DNA of 46,978 nt, taken from Actinomycetes bacterium. GTDB lineage: Bacteria > Actinomycetota > Acidimicrobiia > Acidimicrobiales > Acidimicrobiaceae. The stretch is from NCBI GenBank assembly GCA_021799875.1, contig JAJYZP010000009.1:1-46978 (forward strand). Reading direction: 5' to 3'. Made by a program: the position numbers and the translations under genes. The notes under the pieces were generated by a model that ran no database searches, was not told the DNA's origin, and worked only from the letters and a program-made list of their open reading frames with translations. Positions 35,676-46,063 of the stretch are shown piece by piece (positions within the stretch are counted from its first letter, which is position 1; the number at the start of each line of letters is the position of its first letter).

Positions 35676-37397
35676 CTAAGATGCAGCGTGCATGATGACG
35701 TAGAGGAAAGCTGCTCCGATGCCAAAGAGGAGCGGGAGCGCAAGAGTAACGATCCGAGTAACGGCCGGTCGTTGCGAGATGGGAAGCAGCTCACGATCGG
35801 CAATCTTCCACGTCGCCCAGATCGATGCAAGCATCCCGAGCACGATGACTACAACCTGAACCGCAACGATTCCCGGATTGGAGAGCAGTCGCGTGTTGTA
35901 GAGCGTCGAGTGCACCCCACCAGCACCGAAGAGGTTGCCAACATCTGGAATAATCCGAGACGCATGCTTGAAGAACTTCGGAAGCTGTCGCGCGAAGTAG
36001 TCCGCGCCAACGACCGGAATAAGCCCGTACATGAGAGGCATGAAGACCAGACGAAAGCTGCTCGTCTTGGTGATAAAGCTCTCAGAGGTCGCCGTTGAAC
36101 CCTTCGGATTGAGAAGGTTCGTACTCGCTTCGGAAGCATAGACCGGGATTGAAGAGACAACAGAAGCACGAGAGAAGGAGCTAGATGCCTGCGCGCCTGC
36201 GGTCACAGATGGCTCTAGGTCCGACGCCTGATAAACGGTTGTCGATGCGGCAACGTCCTCTTTCAGCAGGTAGCGCTGTGCAAGCTTGACAAGACCTGCT
36301 GTTCCAAGCGCAACAAGTCCAATAGTTCCGAGATAGTCAATGGGGTTCGGATACGCGAGACCGGTCACCTTATTCAACCAACCGTCGATAGTTGCGTAGA
36401 GAGTCGTAGCGTTCACCTGTTGAAAAACGACAAGCCCCCAGAGCAGCGCTACGGCCCATGCAACGTCTGCACGTCGCCGGGTCGGGGCGACTACCGAGGT
36501 CATTGGCTTTTGCAAGAAGAGCCCTATGTTTCCCTCCGGACAACCCTTATAGCACTCCGAGCAGAGCCCACAGGCAAGATTTGAGTCGGCCGAGCCTGGC
36601 CACGTATACCAAGGGCAGCCATACCCGTTGACTCCTCCTCGCATGCAGTCTTTGGTCGCACAGCTGAGGCAGAGTTCACGATCCTTGGTTCGATACCCAG
36701 CAACCGATCCCATTGCGCCAACTGTTCCAATCAAAGCTGTCAACGGGCAAAAGTACCGACAGAAGGTCCGACGTTCGAAGACCAAGAAAAAGAGCAGGGC
36801 GCTTGCTACGATACCGAGCACCATGAAGCTCGTTGCCCAGGGATTACCCGGACCCGCTATGTTGAAGTACTCCTCGATCCACGTGAGTACGATGAAAGAA
36901 CCTACGGAGATCAAGAAGCCATAGCGTGCGATCGGCTCAGGAAGTTTTCGTCCAAGACCAAGGCGGCGTTGGCTTCGGCGCCAAAATGCTCGACGTTGAA
37001 TCCACTCGGCGAAGCCTCCGAACGGACACATCACACACCACGCCCGACCGACGACCACCATCATGACGAAAACGAGACAGAACCAGATATACCAGGTAAT
37101 TGCGGTCCCGAAGTTGAGCCCTGGTACCACGGTTCCCAGGAGCCCCAAGATGATAACGAGCCAGAAAATGATCTGATTCGGAAGGATCATGGCAAATTGG
37201 AACTTCCGACTTCTCAGTACCCGCGCCACCTTCGGGTACTTGCTAATATCCCAGCCCTTCGGGGGGTCTGACGGGGCAAAGCGCTCCTGAACGCCAGTAC
37301 GAATCGCTGGTCGAAGCCGAATTGCGACCGCCACTGGATCGGGGGGCGGGGAAGACGTCGTCGATGATGTCTCACTGGGCCTCTCACGTAGTTCCAT
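35676..37397 (-). CDS. NosR/FixG-type membrane polyferredoxin
   Basis: The 573-aa membrane protein has about eight to nine helices with CVMCPFGGFAEW and CRYFCPLTALIG (the twin CxxxCP-type motifs of Fer4_5 membrane ferredoxins), then a cytoplasmic Cys-rich loop CLSCATKDC...CPWYTWPG...CGLCSECYKGCPEGNIG that can hold two clusters. C-terminal helices follow after a Ser-rich linker. Relatives such as NosR, FixG and RdxA move electrons across or along the membrane to respiratory or maturation enzymes. ATG has GGAGG 7 nt upstream. Transcription starts at the promoter at 37440-37469, overlapped by operator-like repeats of the divergent Rrf2 gene. Confidence 0.82.
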   Translation of the reverse strand: MELRERPSETSSTTSSPPPDPVAVAIRLRPAIRTGVQERFAPSDPPKGWDISKYPKVARVLRSRKFQFAMILPNQIIFWLVIILGLLGTVVPGLNFGTAITWYIWFCLVFVMMVVVGRAWCVMCPFGGFAEWIQRRAFWRRSQRRLGLGRKLPEPIARYGFLISVGSFIVLTWIEEYFNIAGPGNPWATSFMVLGIVASALLFFLVFERRTFCRYFCPLTALIGTVGAMGSVAGYRTKDRELCLSCATKDCMRGGVNGYGCPWYTWPGSADSNLACGLCSECYKGCPEGNIGLFLQKPMTSVVAPTRRRADVAWAVALLWGLVVFQQVNATTLYATIDGWLNKVTGLAYPNPIDYLGTIGLVALGTAGLVKLAQRYLLKEDVAASTTVYQASDLEPSVTAGAQASSSFSRASVVSSIPVYASEASTNLLNPKGSTATSESFITKTSSFRLVFMPLMYGLIPVVGADYFARQLPKFFKHASRIIPDVGNLFGAGGVHSTLYNTRLLSNPGIVAVQVVVIVLGMLASIWATWKIADRELLPISQRPAVTRIVTLALPLLFGIGAAFLYVIMHAAS

Positions 37398-37414
37398 GGA
37401 TCAACCTCCAAACA

Positions 37415-37431
37415 TTAAGTTATTCACTTAA
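37415..37431. promoter_or_regulatory. Inverted repeat operator 1 (Rrf2 site candidate)
   Basis: TTAAGT-TATTC-ACTTAA has perfect 6-bp arms, is AT-rich, and covers about +2 to +18 of the polyferredoxin operon transcript, an ideal repressor position. The linked divergent Rrf2-type gene makes that protein the natural candidate. Confidence 0.55.
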
Positions 37432-37439
37432 CGTCATGT

Positions 37440-37469
37440 AGTCTAACAGACATAAGAACTATACGTCAA
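37440..37469 (-). promoter_or_regulatory. Sigma70-type promoter of the polyferredoxin/flavodoxin-fusion operon
   Basis: On the minus strand -35 TTGACG (37464-37469), 18-bp spacer, -10 TAGACT (37440-37445), then about 36 nt leader to the ATG at 37397. It is the best -35/-10 match noticed in the window. Confidence 0.6.
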
Positions 37470-37474
37470 GTTCT
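37455..37474. promoter_or_regulatory. Inverted repeat operator 2 (overlaps -35 of the divergent operon)
   Basis: AGAACT and AGTTCT, perfect 6-bp arms separated by 8 bp. It covers the -35 of the minus-strand operon and the presumed -35 zone of the Rrf2 gene, so binding here could control both. Confidence 0.5.
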
Positions 37475-37478
37475 GCAC

Positions 37479-37484
37479 TATATT
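37479..37484 (+). promoter_or_regulatory. Leaderless -10 element (TATATT) for the Rrf2 gene
   Basis: TATATT, 6 nt, then ATG at 37491. There is no Shine-Dalgarno, so a leaderless transcript is likely. Confidence 0.45.
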
Positions 37485-37490
37485 TAAATC

Positions 37491-38423
37491 ATGGATATGA
37501 CCTTGTCGAAGAGAGGGGACTACGTCGTACGCTCCGCCTTGTGTCTAGCACGAGCGTATGAGTCGGGGGATTACAGAAAGATTCGCGAGGTCGTAGCCGA
37601 AATGGATGTGCCGCAGACCTTCGCATCCCAGATCCTTGCAGACCTCGTACGTGCCGGAATCGCTGATTCCAAGGCAGGCAAGGCCGGCGGCTATCGGCTT
37701 GCTCGTGATCCTATGGACGTATCGCTACTACAAATCGTTGAAGCTGGGGAGGGGCCTCTGCGCTCTGAGCGCTGTGCACTCGGAGAGGGGCCCTGCAGAT
37801 GGGAGAAGGTCTGCCCCCTCCACGAAACGTGGAGTGAAGCGACCGCATCGCTTCGCCGCACTCTCTCTGAGACCAGCCTGGCCGATATTGTCAAACGCGA
37901 TGAAGATCTCGAGCGGTCGGATCACGCTGTGCCGCTCGATTCCCATCGACACGGATCCCTCACACTCGAGCTCGTCGACTGGGTGCAGATAGAACTTCCG
38001 ACAGCTGTTGTATGTCAGCGATTGCAGCGCAACGAGTCCTGGATTACTAAAGCGGTGAAGGCCGGGTACAGCGATGCCGAAGGACTTCGTTGCACAATCG
38101 ACCAAGGTGGAACTGCCTGGTCGATCGCTGGGTCACCGGTTGTAGTGCTTGGGAGAGGAGGCACCAATACCGAGAGAGAACGCCAGCTCATCTGGGAAGC
38201 GGGCGGACGCCAAGGCGCCTCATCCCGCTTTGAAGGCTCACTGATCCTTCGAGAGATCGATGATGAAAGGACAGAACTTCGCCTAGCCGGCAAGTTCCGG
38301 CCACCACTTCTTCCAGCCAGTACGGATCGGGCTCTCACAGAACGATTAAGTCGCGCAACTCTCCGAACGACTCTACGAGAGATCGCAAAAGTACTGGAAA
38401 ACCGAACCGAGCGATCAGCCTAG
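37491..38423 (+). CDS. Rrf2-family Fe-S regulator fused to an SRPBCC-like C-terminal domain
   Basis: The 310-aa product begins with an Rrf2 winged helix (LSKRGDYVVRSALCLARAY; VPQTFASQILADLVRAGIADSKAGKAGGYRLAR). Three cysteines, C-x6-C-x5-C (ERCALGEGPCRWEKVCPL, about 93-107), match the cluster-binding loop of IscR/NsrR/RsrR regulators. Normal Rrf2 proteins end near 150 aa. Here a second domain (about 165-305) with FEGSLILREIDDERTELRLAG and a long C-terminal helix resembles SRPBCC/polyketide-cyclase folds, which bind hydrophobic ligands. It probably senses redox state or NO through the cluster and perhaps a ligand through the second domain; this is inference. It likely controls itself and the divergent redox operon. 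Confidence 0.8.
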   Translation: MDMTLSKRGDYVVRSALCLARAYESGDYRKIREVVAEMDVPQTFASQILADLVRAGIADSKAGKAGGYRLARDPMDVSLLQIVEAGEGPLRSERCALGEGPCRWEKVCPLHETWSEATASLRRTLSETSLADIVKRDEDLERSDHAVPLDSHRHGSLTLELVDWVQIELPTAVVCQRLQRNESWITKAVKAGYSDAEGLRCTIDQGGTAWSIAGSPVVVLGRGGTNTERERQLIWEAGGRQGASSRFEGSLILREIDDERTELRLAGKFRPPLLPASTDRALTERLSRATLRTTLREIAKVLENRTERSA

Positions 38424-38959
38424 GCCCACAAAGTCGTTGCGACTCCATCGACGCTTCGCGCCATATCTCGGTTGCTGCGTCCTACCACTCCCCCGGCGAC
38501 CCAACACGATCGGAACACGAGAGACTACCTTCGACCCACGCCACGTGAGAGCCTCGGTCACCGATACACTTTGACCATCGACAGCGATCGCACCACTAGC
38601 CCCATAGCTGCGCCTAGAGCCCATGGTCAGTGCTCAAAACATGAACGACCGCGGGGATCTGGCACACCTCGCTCGTGCTTCTTCCGTCTACCTCTCAGCA
38701 CCCTGCGCCACCAAGAGGCTCCAAGACCTAGCCTCCCACACGTCAAGAAACCGCCCTCGGCGACCATGACGCGATCCCCCACTGACAGAGGCTCAACTCT
38801 ACGGATCAGTCAGCCAGAGCGACGAGAGTTGGGGCGTCACCGAGTACTGACAGGATCTCGCCGCAGGCTTTTTGAAATTGATCAGCAGACCGAACGACGA
38901 GTTCTCAAACAGAGGTAGCGGCCGGAAAGGTCTTGAAGCGGATTACGTCTCCCAACTTG
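38424..38959. other. Gene-free interval between convergent Rrf2 and amt genes
   Basis: ORFs here (e.g. 38472-38918 on +) have Arg/Ser/Pro-rich composition unlike the neighbouring genes and no ribosome site. No T-tailed hairpin was found for either flanking gene. A relic gene cannot be excluded but nothing is recognisable. Confidence 0.4.
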
Positions 38960-40396
38960 TTACTCCAAAGTAATCTGTTGAACACTACCGCTGCCACCAG
39001 CCTGTTCTTCACCGACTTGCTCTACAACGTGCCCTGCTCCGATCGGCATGACGCGTCGCGCTAGATCAGATGGCTCAACCTGTTCCTCATGAATCGCTAG
39101 GTCACCGATCTCAAGCGTCTCATCGTCAAAGCGGAGCGGAGTAATCAATGCAACAATTTTGAGAAGCACGAAGGTTCCAAGTGCGCTCCACCCAATGACC
39201 CATGCTCCTGCGAAGAGCTGTAACACTACCTGCCAGGGATGACCATAGAAAAGGCCTTTGACCGAAACGGCCGAAGCCTTACCGATACCGAGATACTCGA
39301 TCATCTTCGGATCAGCAAAAAGACCCGTCATCACACCGCCCATGAGCCCCGCAAGCCCATGAGTGTGTATCACCCCAAGAGCGTCATCGACCTTCGCGAA
39401 GATCCACTTCGTAGCAAGCTTATTGAATGAGAACCACACGACGAACGAACCGATGATACCGATAGCGAGCGCGCCCCAACCATTGACATATCCGGCGGCC
39501 GGGGTGATACCAACGAGACCTACGATCATCCCGTTAATGGCACCAAGAAAGGTTGGCTTTCGATTCCTGCCGCCCATATCCATAAACACCCAGGTCAAAA
39601 GGGCTGCAGCAGTTGCTAGGTTGGTATTCAACACCGCACCCGCTGCGTCTGCCGAAGCAAAATACGGGTCGCCACCGTTGAATCCATTCCAACCAAGCCA
39701 AAGGATTCCTGCACCAACCGCCACGAGCAAGAGGTTGTTCGGCGCCGCTGCCTGACGGTCCTTCGCAAGCCTCGGGCCAATGACTGCTGCTGCCACAAAC
39801 CCTGTTACACCGGCCGAGAGATGGATGACATACCCTCCTGAGTAGTCAACGACCCCTTTCGCTGCAAAGTAGCCTCCGCCCCAGATCAGAAACGCGTTCA
39901 CCGAATAGACGCAGGTAGTCCAGAGCGGGACGAAAACCATCCAGGCTTTGAAACTCATGCGTCCCAAGACACTACCCAAGAAGAGCAGAGGCGTGATTGC
40001 TGCGAAGACGAACTGAAAGTAGACCAACGATGACTGCGGGAAGCGAAACTTTGGCATCAGACCAATGCCGCTCAAGAGAGGAATATTAGCTTGAGCCTCC
40101 TCCGACGCCTGCCCCAGCACCGGTCCTGGATGTCCAACGAACTGATCCAAAAATCCTCCCCCAAGATGCATTGGGGCACCAAATGACATCTTGAAGGCCC
40201 AGAGCACCCAGACGATGAGGACAGCAGCGAACGCCGAGAATGCCATCATCATCGTGTTGACGGCCCACTTCTTCTGAACGAGACCGCCATAGAGGACTGC
40301 CAAGCCCGGGAGGCTCATCAGGCCGACGAGTGTCGCCGCTGTCAGTTGCCAGGTGTTGTCACCCGCTGACAACCACGACGGATACGGGATGAGCAT
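38960..40396 (-). CDS. amt: Ammonium transporter Amt
   Basis: The 478-aa protein is an Amt/MEP/Rh channel with about eleven helices. It has LPGLAVLYGGLVQKKWAVNTMM at the N-terminus, VVDYSGGYVIHLSAGVTGFVAA (conserved Asp and first pore His), WLGWNGFNGG and VIHTHGLAGLMGGVMTGLFA (second pore His). It conducts ammonium into the cell. A C-terminal acidic cytoplasmic tail of about 55 residues exceeds the usual length. ATG is preceded by GAGGAAGAGCTC. No PII gene is adjacent in this window. A GlnR-like box lies upstream. Confidence 0.93.
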   Translation of the reverse strand: MLIPYPSWLSAGDNTWQLTAATLVGLMSLPGLAVLYGGLVQKKWAVNTMMMAFSAFAAVLIVWVLWAFKMSFGAPMHLGGGFLDQFVGHPGPVLGQASEEAQANIPLLSGIGLMPKFRFPQSSLVYFQFVFAAITPLLFLGSVLGRMSFKAWMVFVPLWTTCVYSVNAFLIWGGGYFAAKGVVDYSGGYVIHLSAGVTGFVAAAVIGPRLAKDRQAAAPNNLLLVAVGAGILWLGWNGFNGGDPYFASADAAGAVLNTNLATAAALLTWVFMDMGGRNRKPTFLGAINGMIVGLVGITPAAGYVNGWGALAIGIIGSFVVWFSFNKLATKWIFAKVDDALGVIHTHGLAGLMGGVMTGLFADPKMIEYLGIGKASAVSVKGLFYGHPWQVVLQLFAGAWVIGWSALGTFVLLKIVALITPLRFDDETLEIGDLAIHEEQVEPSDLARRVMPIGAGHVVEQVGEEQAGGSGSVQQITLE

Positions 40397-40900
40397 GAGC
40401 TCTTCCTCCTTCTGAGTACGAAGTCAATGCTCAACGCTACAAAAACTCTGTTTCTCCTCACTTACAGGTTTGTTACGAGCGTAAGAACTCATCAGAGCCG
40501 GAAGGAAAGGGACTCCATCTCTGTGGTCCTTCGTGCTGACCTCAGAACACACGACGGCGCGCAGCCTGACCCTCGTACCACCGTCGTCGTGACTGTCCTA
40601 CGCAAGCATGAGCCTCCGAGGTCGAACTGGATGAACTGCTCGTACCTGGAGTAACCAGAGGTCCTCCTCCCAGCAGACGGCTCCGTCAAGACCGATGAAC
40701 TCCCTGAGCCGACGAACCTCGCCATGGAGCACAAGCTCTCGTCACAGGCCCGCTCCTGCATCTTGCCATCTGGAAACAGTTGACTGAATTGGTTGCACTC
40801 TGTTCGACGCAATCTGCCCCACACTCAGCTTGACGCTCCGCACACCGTCGCCACCTCCATCTGCCTTGAACGCAAAGAGTGATAGATCACGTATTGGATC
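40397..40900. other. Gene-free interval between amt and the katG terminator
   Basis: Apart from the GlnR-like box near amt, short ORFs on both strands do not look like proteins and no RNA gene is recognised. Confidence 0.5.
40461..40476 (-). promoter_or_regulatory. GlnR-box-like site upstream of amt
   Basis: On the amt strand GTAAC-N6-GTAAG, centred about 70 nt before the start codon. Actinobacterial GlnR binds GTnAC-n6-GaAAC/GTAAC-type boxes upstream of amt and glnA genes; this has one mismatch in the second half. The regulator itself is not in the window. Confidence 0.45.
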
Positions 40901-40951
40901 AAAAAAACAGAGCGATAGGATCCGCTCAAGTGAGTCGGCCCTATCGCTCTG
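40901..40951 (-). terminator. Rho-independent terminator of the fur-katG operon
   Basis: 12-bp perfect stem CAGAGCGATAGG/CCTATCGCTCTG (40908-40919 with 40940-40951) and a 20-nt loop, followed on the minus strand by seven Ts. It lies 36 nt past the katG stop. Confidence 0.85.
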
Positions 40952-40986
40952 GCTCTATCATCGGAGCCTCGACCCCGACGATACGT

Positions 40987-43215
<2,229 letters not shown>

Positions 43216-43250
43216 TCATAGCTATGAGGCTCGATCCCTCGAGTCTGCAC

Positions 43251-43694
43251 TCATTCATCGAGTCTTGTCTTCTCCTGACACGAGGGACAGAGTCCCCAAA
43301 AGATCACTTCAGCCTCATCAATGGTGAATCCTTGGTCATCCACGACATCGAGACAGGGCTTAGCTCCTTTAACACAATCAACGTCAACGGTAGTCGAACA
43401 GGACCGACACACGAGGTGATGATGGTTATCATCAACCCTTTGCTCGTAGCGGGTCGCTGATCCAGCGGGTTGAATCCGCCGGAGTAGCCCCTTATCGGTC
43501 AGCGTGGTTAAAGTGTCGTAGACCGATTGTCGAGAGATCGTACCGATCTCATCTCGAACCAGTTGCTCGAGTTCGTCCGCCGTTCCATGCGGTTTCCGAT
43601 CAATAGCGCGCAATACCGCCAACCTCTGAGCTGTAACCTGCATGCGATGCTTGCGCAGCGCTATCGCATGGCTACTACTACCACTTTCGTCCAC
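43251..43694 (-). CDS. furA: Fur-family peroxide/iron regulator (FurA-like)
   Basis: The 147-aa product has a winged helix (HRMQVTAQRLAVLRAI; SRQSVYDTLTTLTDKGLLRRI) and a dimerisation domain with DDNHHHLVCRSC and a second CPSC, giving two CxxC pairs for structural zinc and His-rich regulatory metal site residues. In actinobacteria FurA represses itself and katG and is relieved by peroxide. GTG 43694 is chosen over TTG 43700 because TAAGGT lies exactly 6 nt upstream. Confidence 0.92.
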   Translation of the reverse strand: MDESGSSSHAIALRKHRMQVTAQRLAVLRAIDRKPHGTADELEQLVRDEIGTISRQSVYDTLTTLTDKGLLRRIQPAGSATRYEQRVDDNHHHLVCRSCSTTVDVDCVKGAKPCLDVVDDQGFTIDEAEVIFWGLCPSCQEKTRLDE

Positions 43695-43700
43695 AACCAA

Positions 43701-43740
43701 ACCTTAGCAGAGATTTTGGACTCTGTACAATCCTGTACAA
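43701..43740 (-). promoter_or_regulatory. furA promoter with tandem TGTACAA operator-like repeats
   Basis: On the minus strand -35 TTGTAC (43725-43730), 18-bp spacer, -10 TAAGGT (43701-43706), 6 nt to GTG. Two direct copies of the + strand heptamer TGTACAA (43724-43730, 43734-43740), exactly one helical turn apart, overlap the -35. They are probable FurA sites for autoregulation. Confidence 0.5.
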
Positions 43741-44167
43741 TATCGACTATCTGTCGCAGAACGCTCGCCGATCACACCGTCGAGATCTTCCATTGCGGTC
43801 GAAAATTCGTGTCAACGCTCCAAGACGCGACACCGCAACTGACGAGCAGTATCACTGATGGCCTCTACCAAGAGAGCTCTCAGCACTCGAACCTTGGTCG
43901 TTCACTCGATGACCAACGAAGTCAACCGGGACGTTTTCGAGAGCTCCGCATGTGAGAGAATCAACACAACGAAGGCGCCTGCCAGACCTTACTGGCAGGC
44001 GCCTTCGTGACACCGATCGTACAGAACTACAACGTTACGCTCCCGAGATTACCCTTTTGGCAGGTCGGTTCGAGGACAAGGAACGAGAGGGAGAGAGCTG
44101 CGTACAGGCCGTGATCAAGATCGATCAGTGGGGTGCGAGATCGCACGAGACCTAGGCCGGCATCGAT
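43741..44167. other. Gene-free interval upstream of furA, with a strong hairpin
   Basis: No credible ORF; the one recognisable structure is the 16-bp hairpin at 43970-44007. Confidence 0.5.
43970..44007 (-). terminator. Perfect 16-bp GC-rich hairpin, probable terminator of the DUF6069 gene
   Basis: CGAAGGCGCCTGCCAG and CTGGCAGGCGCCTTCG pair without mismatch around ACCTTA. On the minus strand it is followed by TTGTGTTGATT, moderately T-rich. It stands 160 nt after the DUF6069 stop. The long distance and lack of a pure T-run leave other roles (mRNA stabiliser, protein site) open. Confidence 0.4.
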
Positions 44168-44593
44168 CTAGCGAGCGGCAACGGCAGAGCGGTACATGAA
44201 TGGGATGTAGCCAGCTCCGACCGCGAGATGCATTACAATCAACGCAACCATTCCCGCAGTTGTCGTCGCCGCCAAGATCGGAAGTGCAAACGAAGCCACA
44301 AGGACTAAGGTTGCGATGACGGTCCACAGTGATGCTCCACTAGCGCTGCGCTTCTCCAGCAGCGAAAGCACCACCCAACCAAGAAGCGAAAAAAGTAGGC
44401 TCACGCCGACTATCTGGAAGACGCCCAAGGTTGAGGCAGACCCATTTCCAAAGCGATAGTCAAGATCGATACCGAGGACATGCACCTCGATTACCCAGAG
44501 GGCGACTGCACCAAAGACGCCGTTATGAAGTGCGAAAAGCCTCATCTTGGTGGAGCTTTGGATCTTGTTCTGTGCTTGCAGTACTGAGGTCAT
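44168..44593 (-). CDS. DUF6069-like four-helix membrane protein
   Basis: The 141-aa product has four hydrophobic helices (about 24-42, 57-79, 89-110, 113-134) and matches the small actinobacterial membrane proteins grouped as DUF6069 by length and helix layout; sequence recognition is modest. Function unknown. Start ATG has GGAG 7 nt upstream. It is divergent from the two-component genes by about 200 bp and may be their target. Confidence 0.65.
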   Translation of the reverse strand: MTSVLQAQNKIQSSTKMRLFALHNGVFGAVALWVIEVHVLGIDLDYRFGNGSASTLGVFQIVGVSLLFSLLGWVVLSLLEKRSASGASLWTVIATLVLVASFALPILAATTTAGMVALIVMHLAVGAGYIPFMYRSAVAAR

Positions 44594-44794
44594 CAGTTGA
44601 CTCCTTCATCGTGATACGATGCACGTCGCATCGGTACGGTGAAACCTAACGGCAACGATTCCACTCAACCATGACCTGGTGGGAGTGTTGTCAGCACCTC
44701 TCCATGACCTAGGTTGCTACTCCAACTGGAGTACGTGAATAACCACCTGAGGTCGTAGAAGCACCTTACGAAAATGGCCTACGCTGGAAGAGTC

Positions 44795-46063
44795 ATGTCC
44801 ACAGTTCCCCCCATCCAAACCGGCCCGAAGTGGCTCGTACCCGCCGGAACCACCTTTGCCGCTCTCCTCACCGTGCTCGGCGCGTATTTTGAGGCGTATC
44901 CGCAACATCACTATGCCGGACTCCATCTCGCTTCACACCTCCCAGTTATCGCTCTCCTCCTACCGCTCATGGGAGCACTTGGACTCACACTCGTACAACG
45001 AAGCGCCACCGGAGCCCTAGCGATAGCAGCACTGGCCTGTATGGCCTGGTCCCTGCTCGGCCAGCTCAACGGCGCAACACTCGTCCCCGTTCTCGTTGCC
45101 CTGTTTTGGCTCTCACGCGAGACGCCGTGGCGACAAGCTCTAGCACTCGCTCTTCCGTCGGCGATACTGCTGTGGGTGGTGAACGGTCTCTTTGGACCAT
45201 TTGGGTGGATTGGCGGACCAGGGCTCACGATGTGGCCCGAAATGGCAACAGCTCTTGCGCTCGGCGGAATCGTCTATGCACGCCGGCAGTGGCGGGCCGA
45301 GACTGCAGCTCGGCTCCACGATGCTGCAATCGCACGACAAGAGGAGGTGCAGCACATCATCGATCAGGAACGCATGCGTATCGCTCGAGAGCTACACGAT
45401 GTCGTTGCCCACTCCATGGCCATGATCAATATTCAAGCCAACGCCGCCCTCACCGTGATCCAGGACAACCCAAAGGCCGCAAGAGAATCAGTGGAGGAGA
45501 TCCGACAAGCGAGTAAGTCTGGGCTTCGAGAACTTCGAGCAATACTTGCCGTCATGCGCGACCCTGAACACGGCACACCAACCGAGGTGGTTCCTGACCT
45601 CTCGGCGATACGTACGCTGGTCGACGCAGTCACTGCCGCAGGTACCCCCACATCTCTCGTCGTTGACGAAGAGTATCTCGAACCCCCGGCACCGATCGCA
45701 CTGGCGACCTTTCGCATTATCCAGGAGGCTCTTACGAACGTCGTACGGCACGCAAGGGCAGCCGAGACCACGGTCACTATTCGACGGGTCGGTTCGTGCA
45801 TCCGATTAACGATCGCCAACGGTCCAGCAGCACAACGATCGATCTTTAACGAAGGGACTGGAGCGGGTATCATTGGCATGTCCGAACGCGCACGCTCGTT
45901 ATCTGGCACGTTCACGTCTGGCGTACTAGAGAACGGCGGTTTCGAGGTCACAGCAGAGCTCCCACTTCCGACTTCAAGTGGAACGTCTTTGCCCTTAGGC
46001 AACGAGAAAGCCGAGAGCGGTGAGCTCACTACCTCATTCGATCAAATGGCTCACCCATCGTGA
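44795..46063 (+). CDS. NarL-family sensor histidine kinase
   Basis: The 422-aa kinase has four to six N-terminal helices (to about 170), a short coiled coil, the HisKA_3 dimerisation box RIARELHDVVAHSMAMINIQA with phospho-acceptor His, and an HATPase domain with FRIIQEALTNVVRHARA (N box) and GAGIIGMSERARSL (G box). The signal is not evident; the sensor part is all membrane, as in DesK-like kinases. ATG 44795 is preferred to ATG 44774 because GGAAG lies just upstream. Its stop overlaps the response regulator start (GTGA). Confidence 0.9.
   Translation: MSTVPPIQTGPKWLVPAGTTFAALLTVLGAYFEAYPQHHYAGLHLASHLPVIALLLPLMGALGLTLVQRSATGALAIAALACMAWSLLGQLNGATLVPVLVALFWLSRETPWRQALALALPSAILLWVVNGLFGPFGWIGGPGLTMWPEMATALALGGIVYARRQWRAETAARLHDAAIARQEEVQHIIDQERMRIARELHDVVAHSMAMINIQANAALTVIQDNPKAARESVEEIRQASKSGLRELRAILAVMRDPEHGTPTEVVPDLSAIRTLVDAVTAAGTPTSLVVDEEYLEPPAPIALATFRIIQEALTNVVRHARAAETTVTIRRVGSCIRLTIANGPAAQRSIFNEGTGAGIIGMSERARSLSGTFTSGVLENGGFEVTAELPLPTSSGTSLPLGNEKAESGELTTSFDQMAHPS

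Noticed and set aside
38472-38918. 148-codon plus-strand open frame between Rrf2 and amt
   Set aside because: Arg/Pro/Ser-rich, no ribosome site, no recognisable motif; noted only as a gene-free interval.
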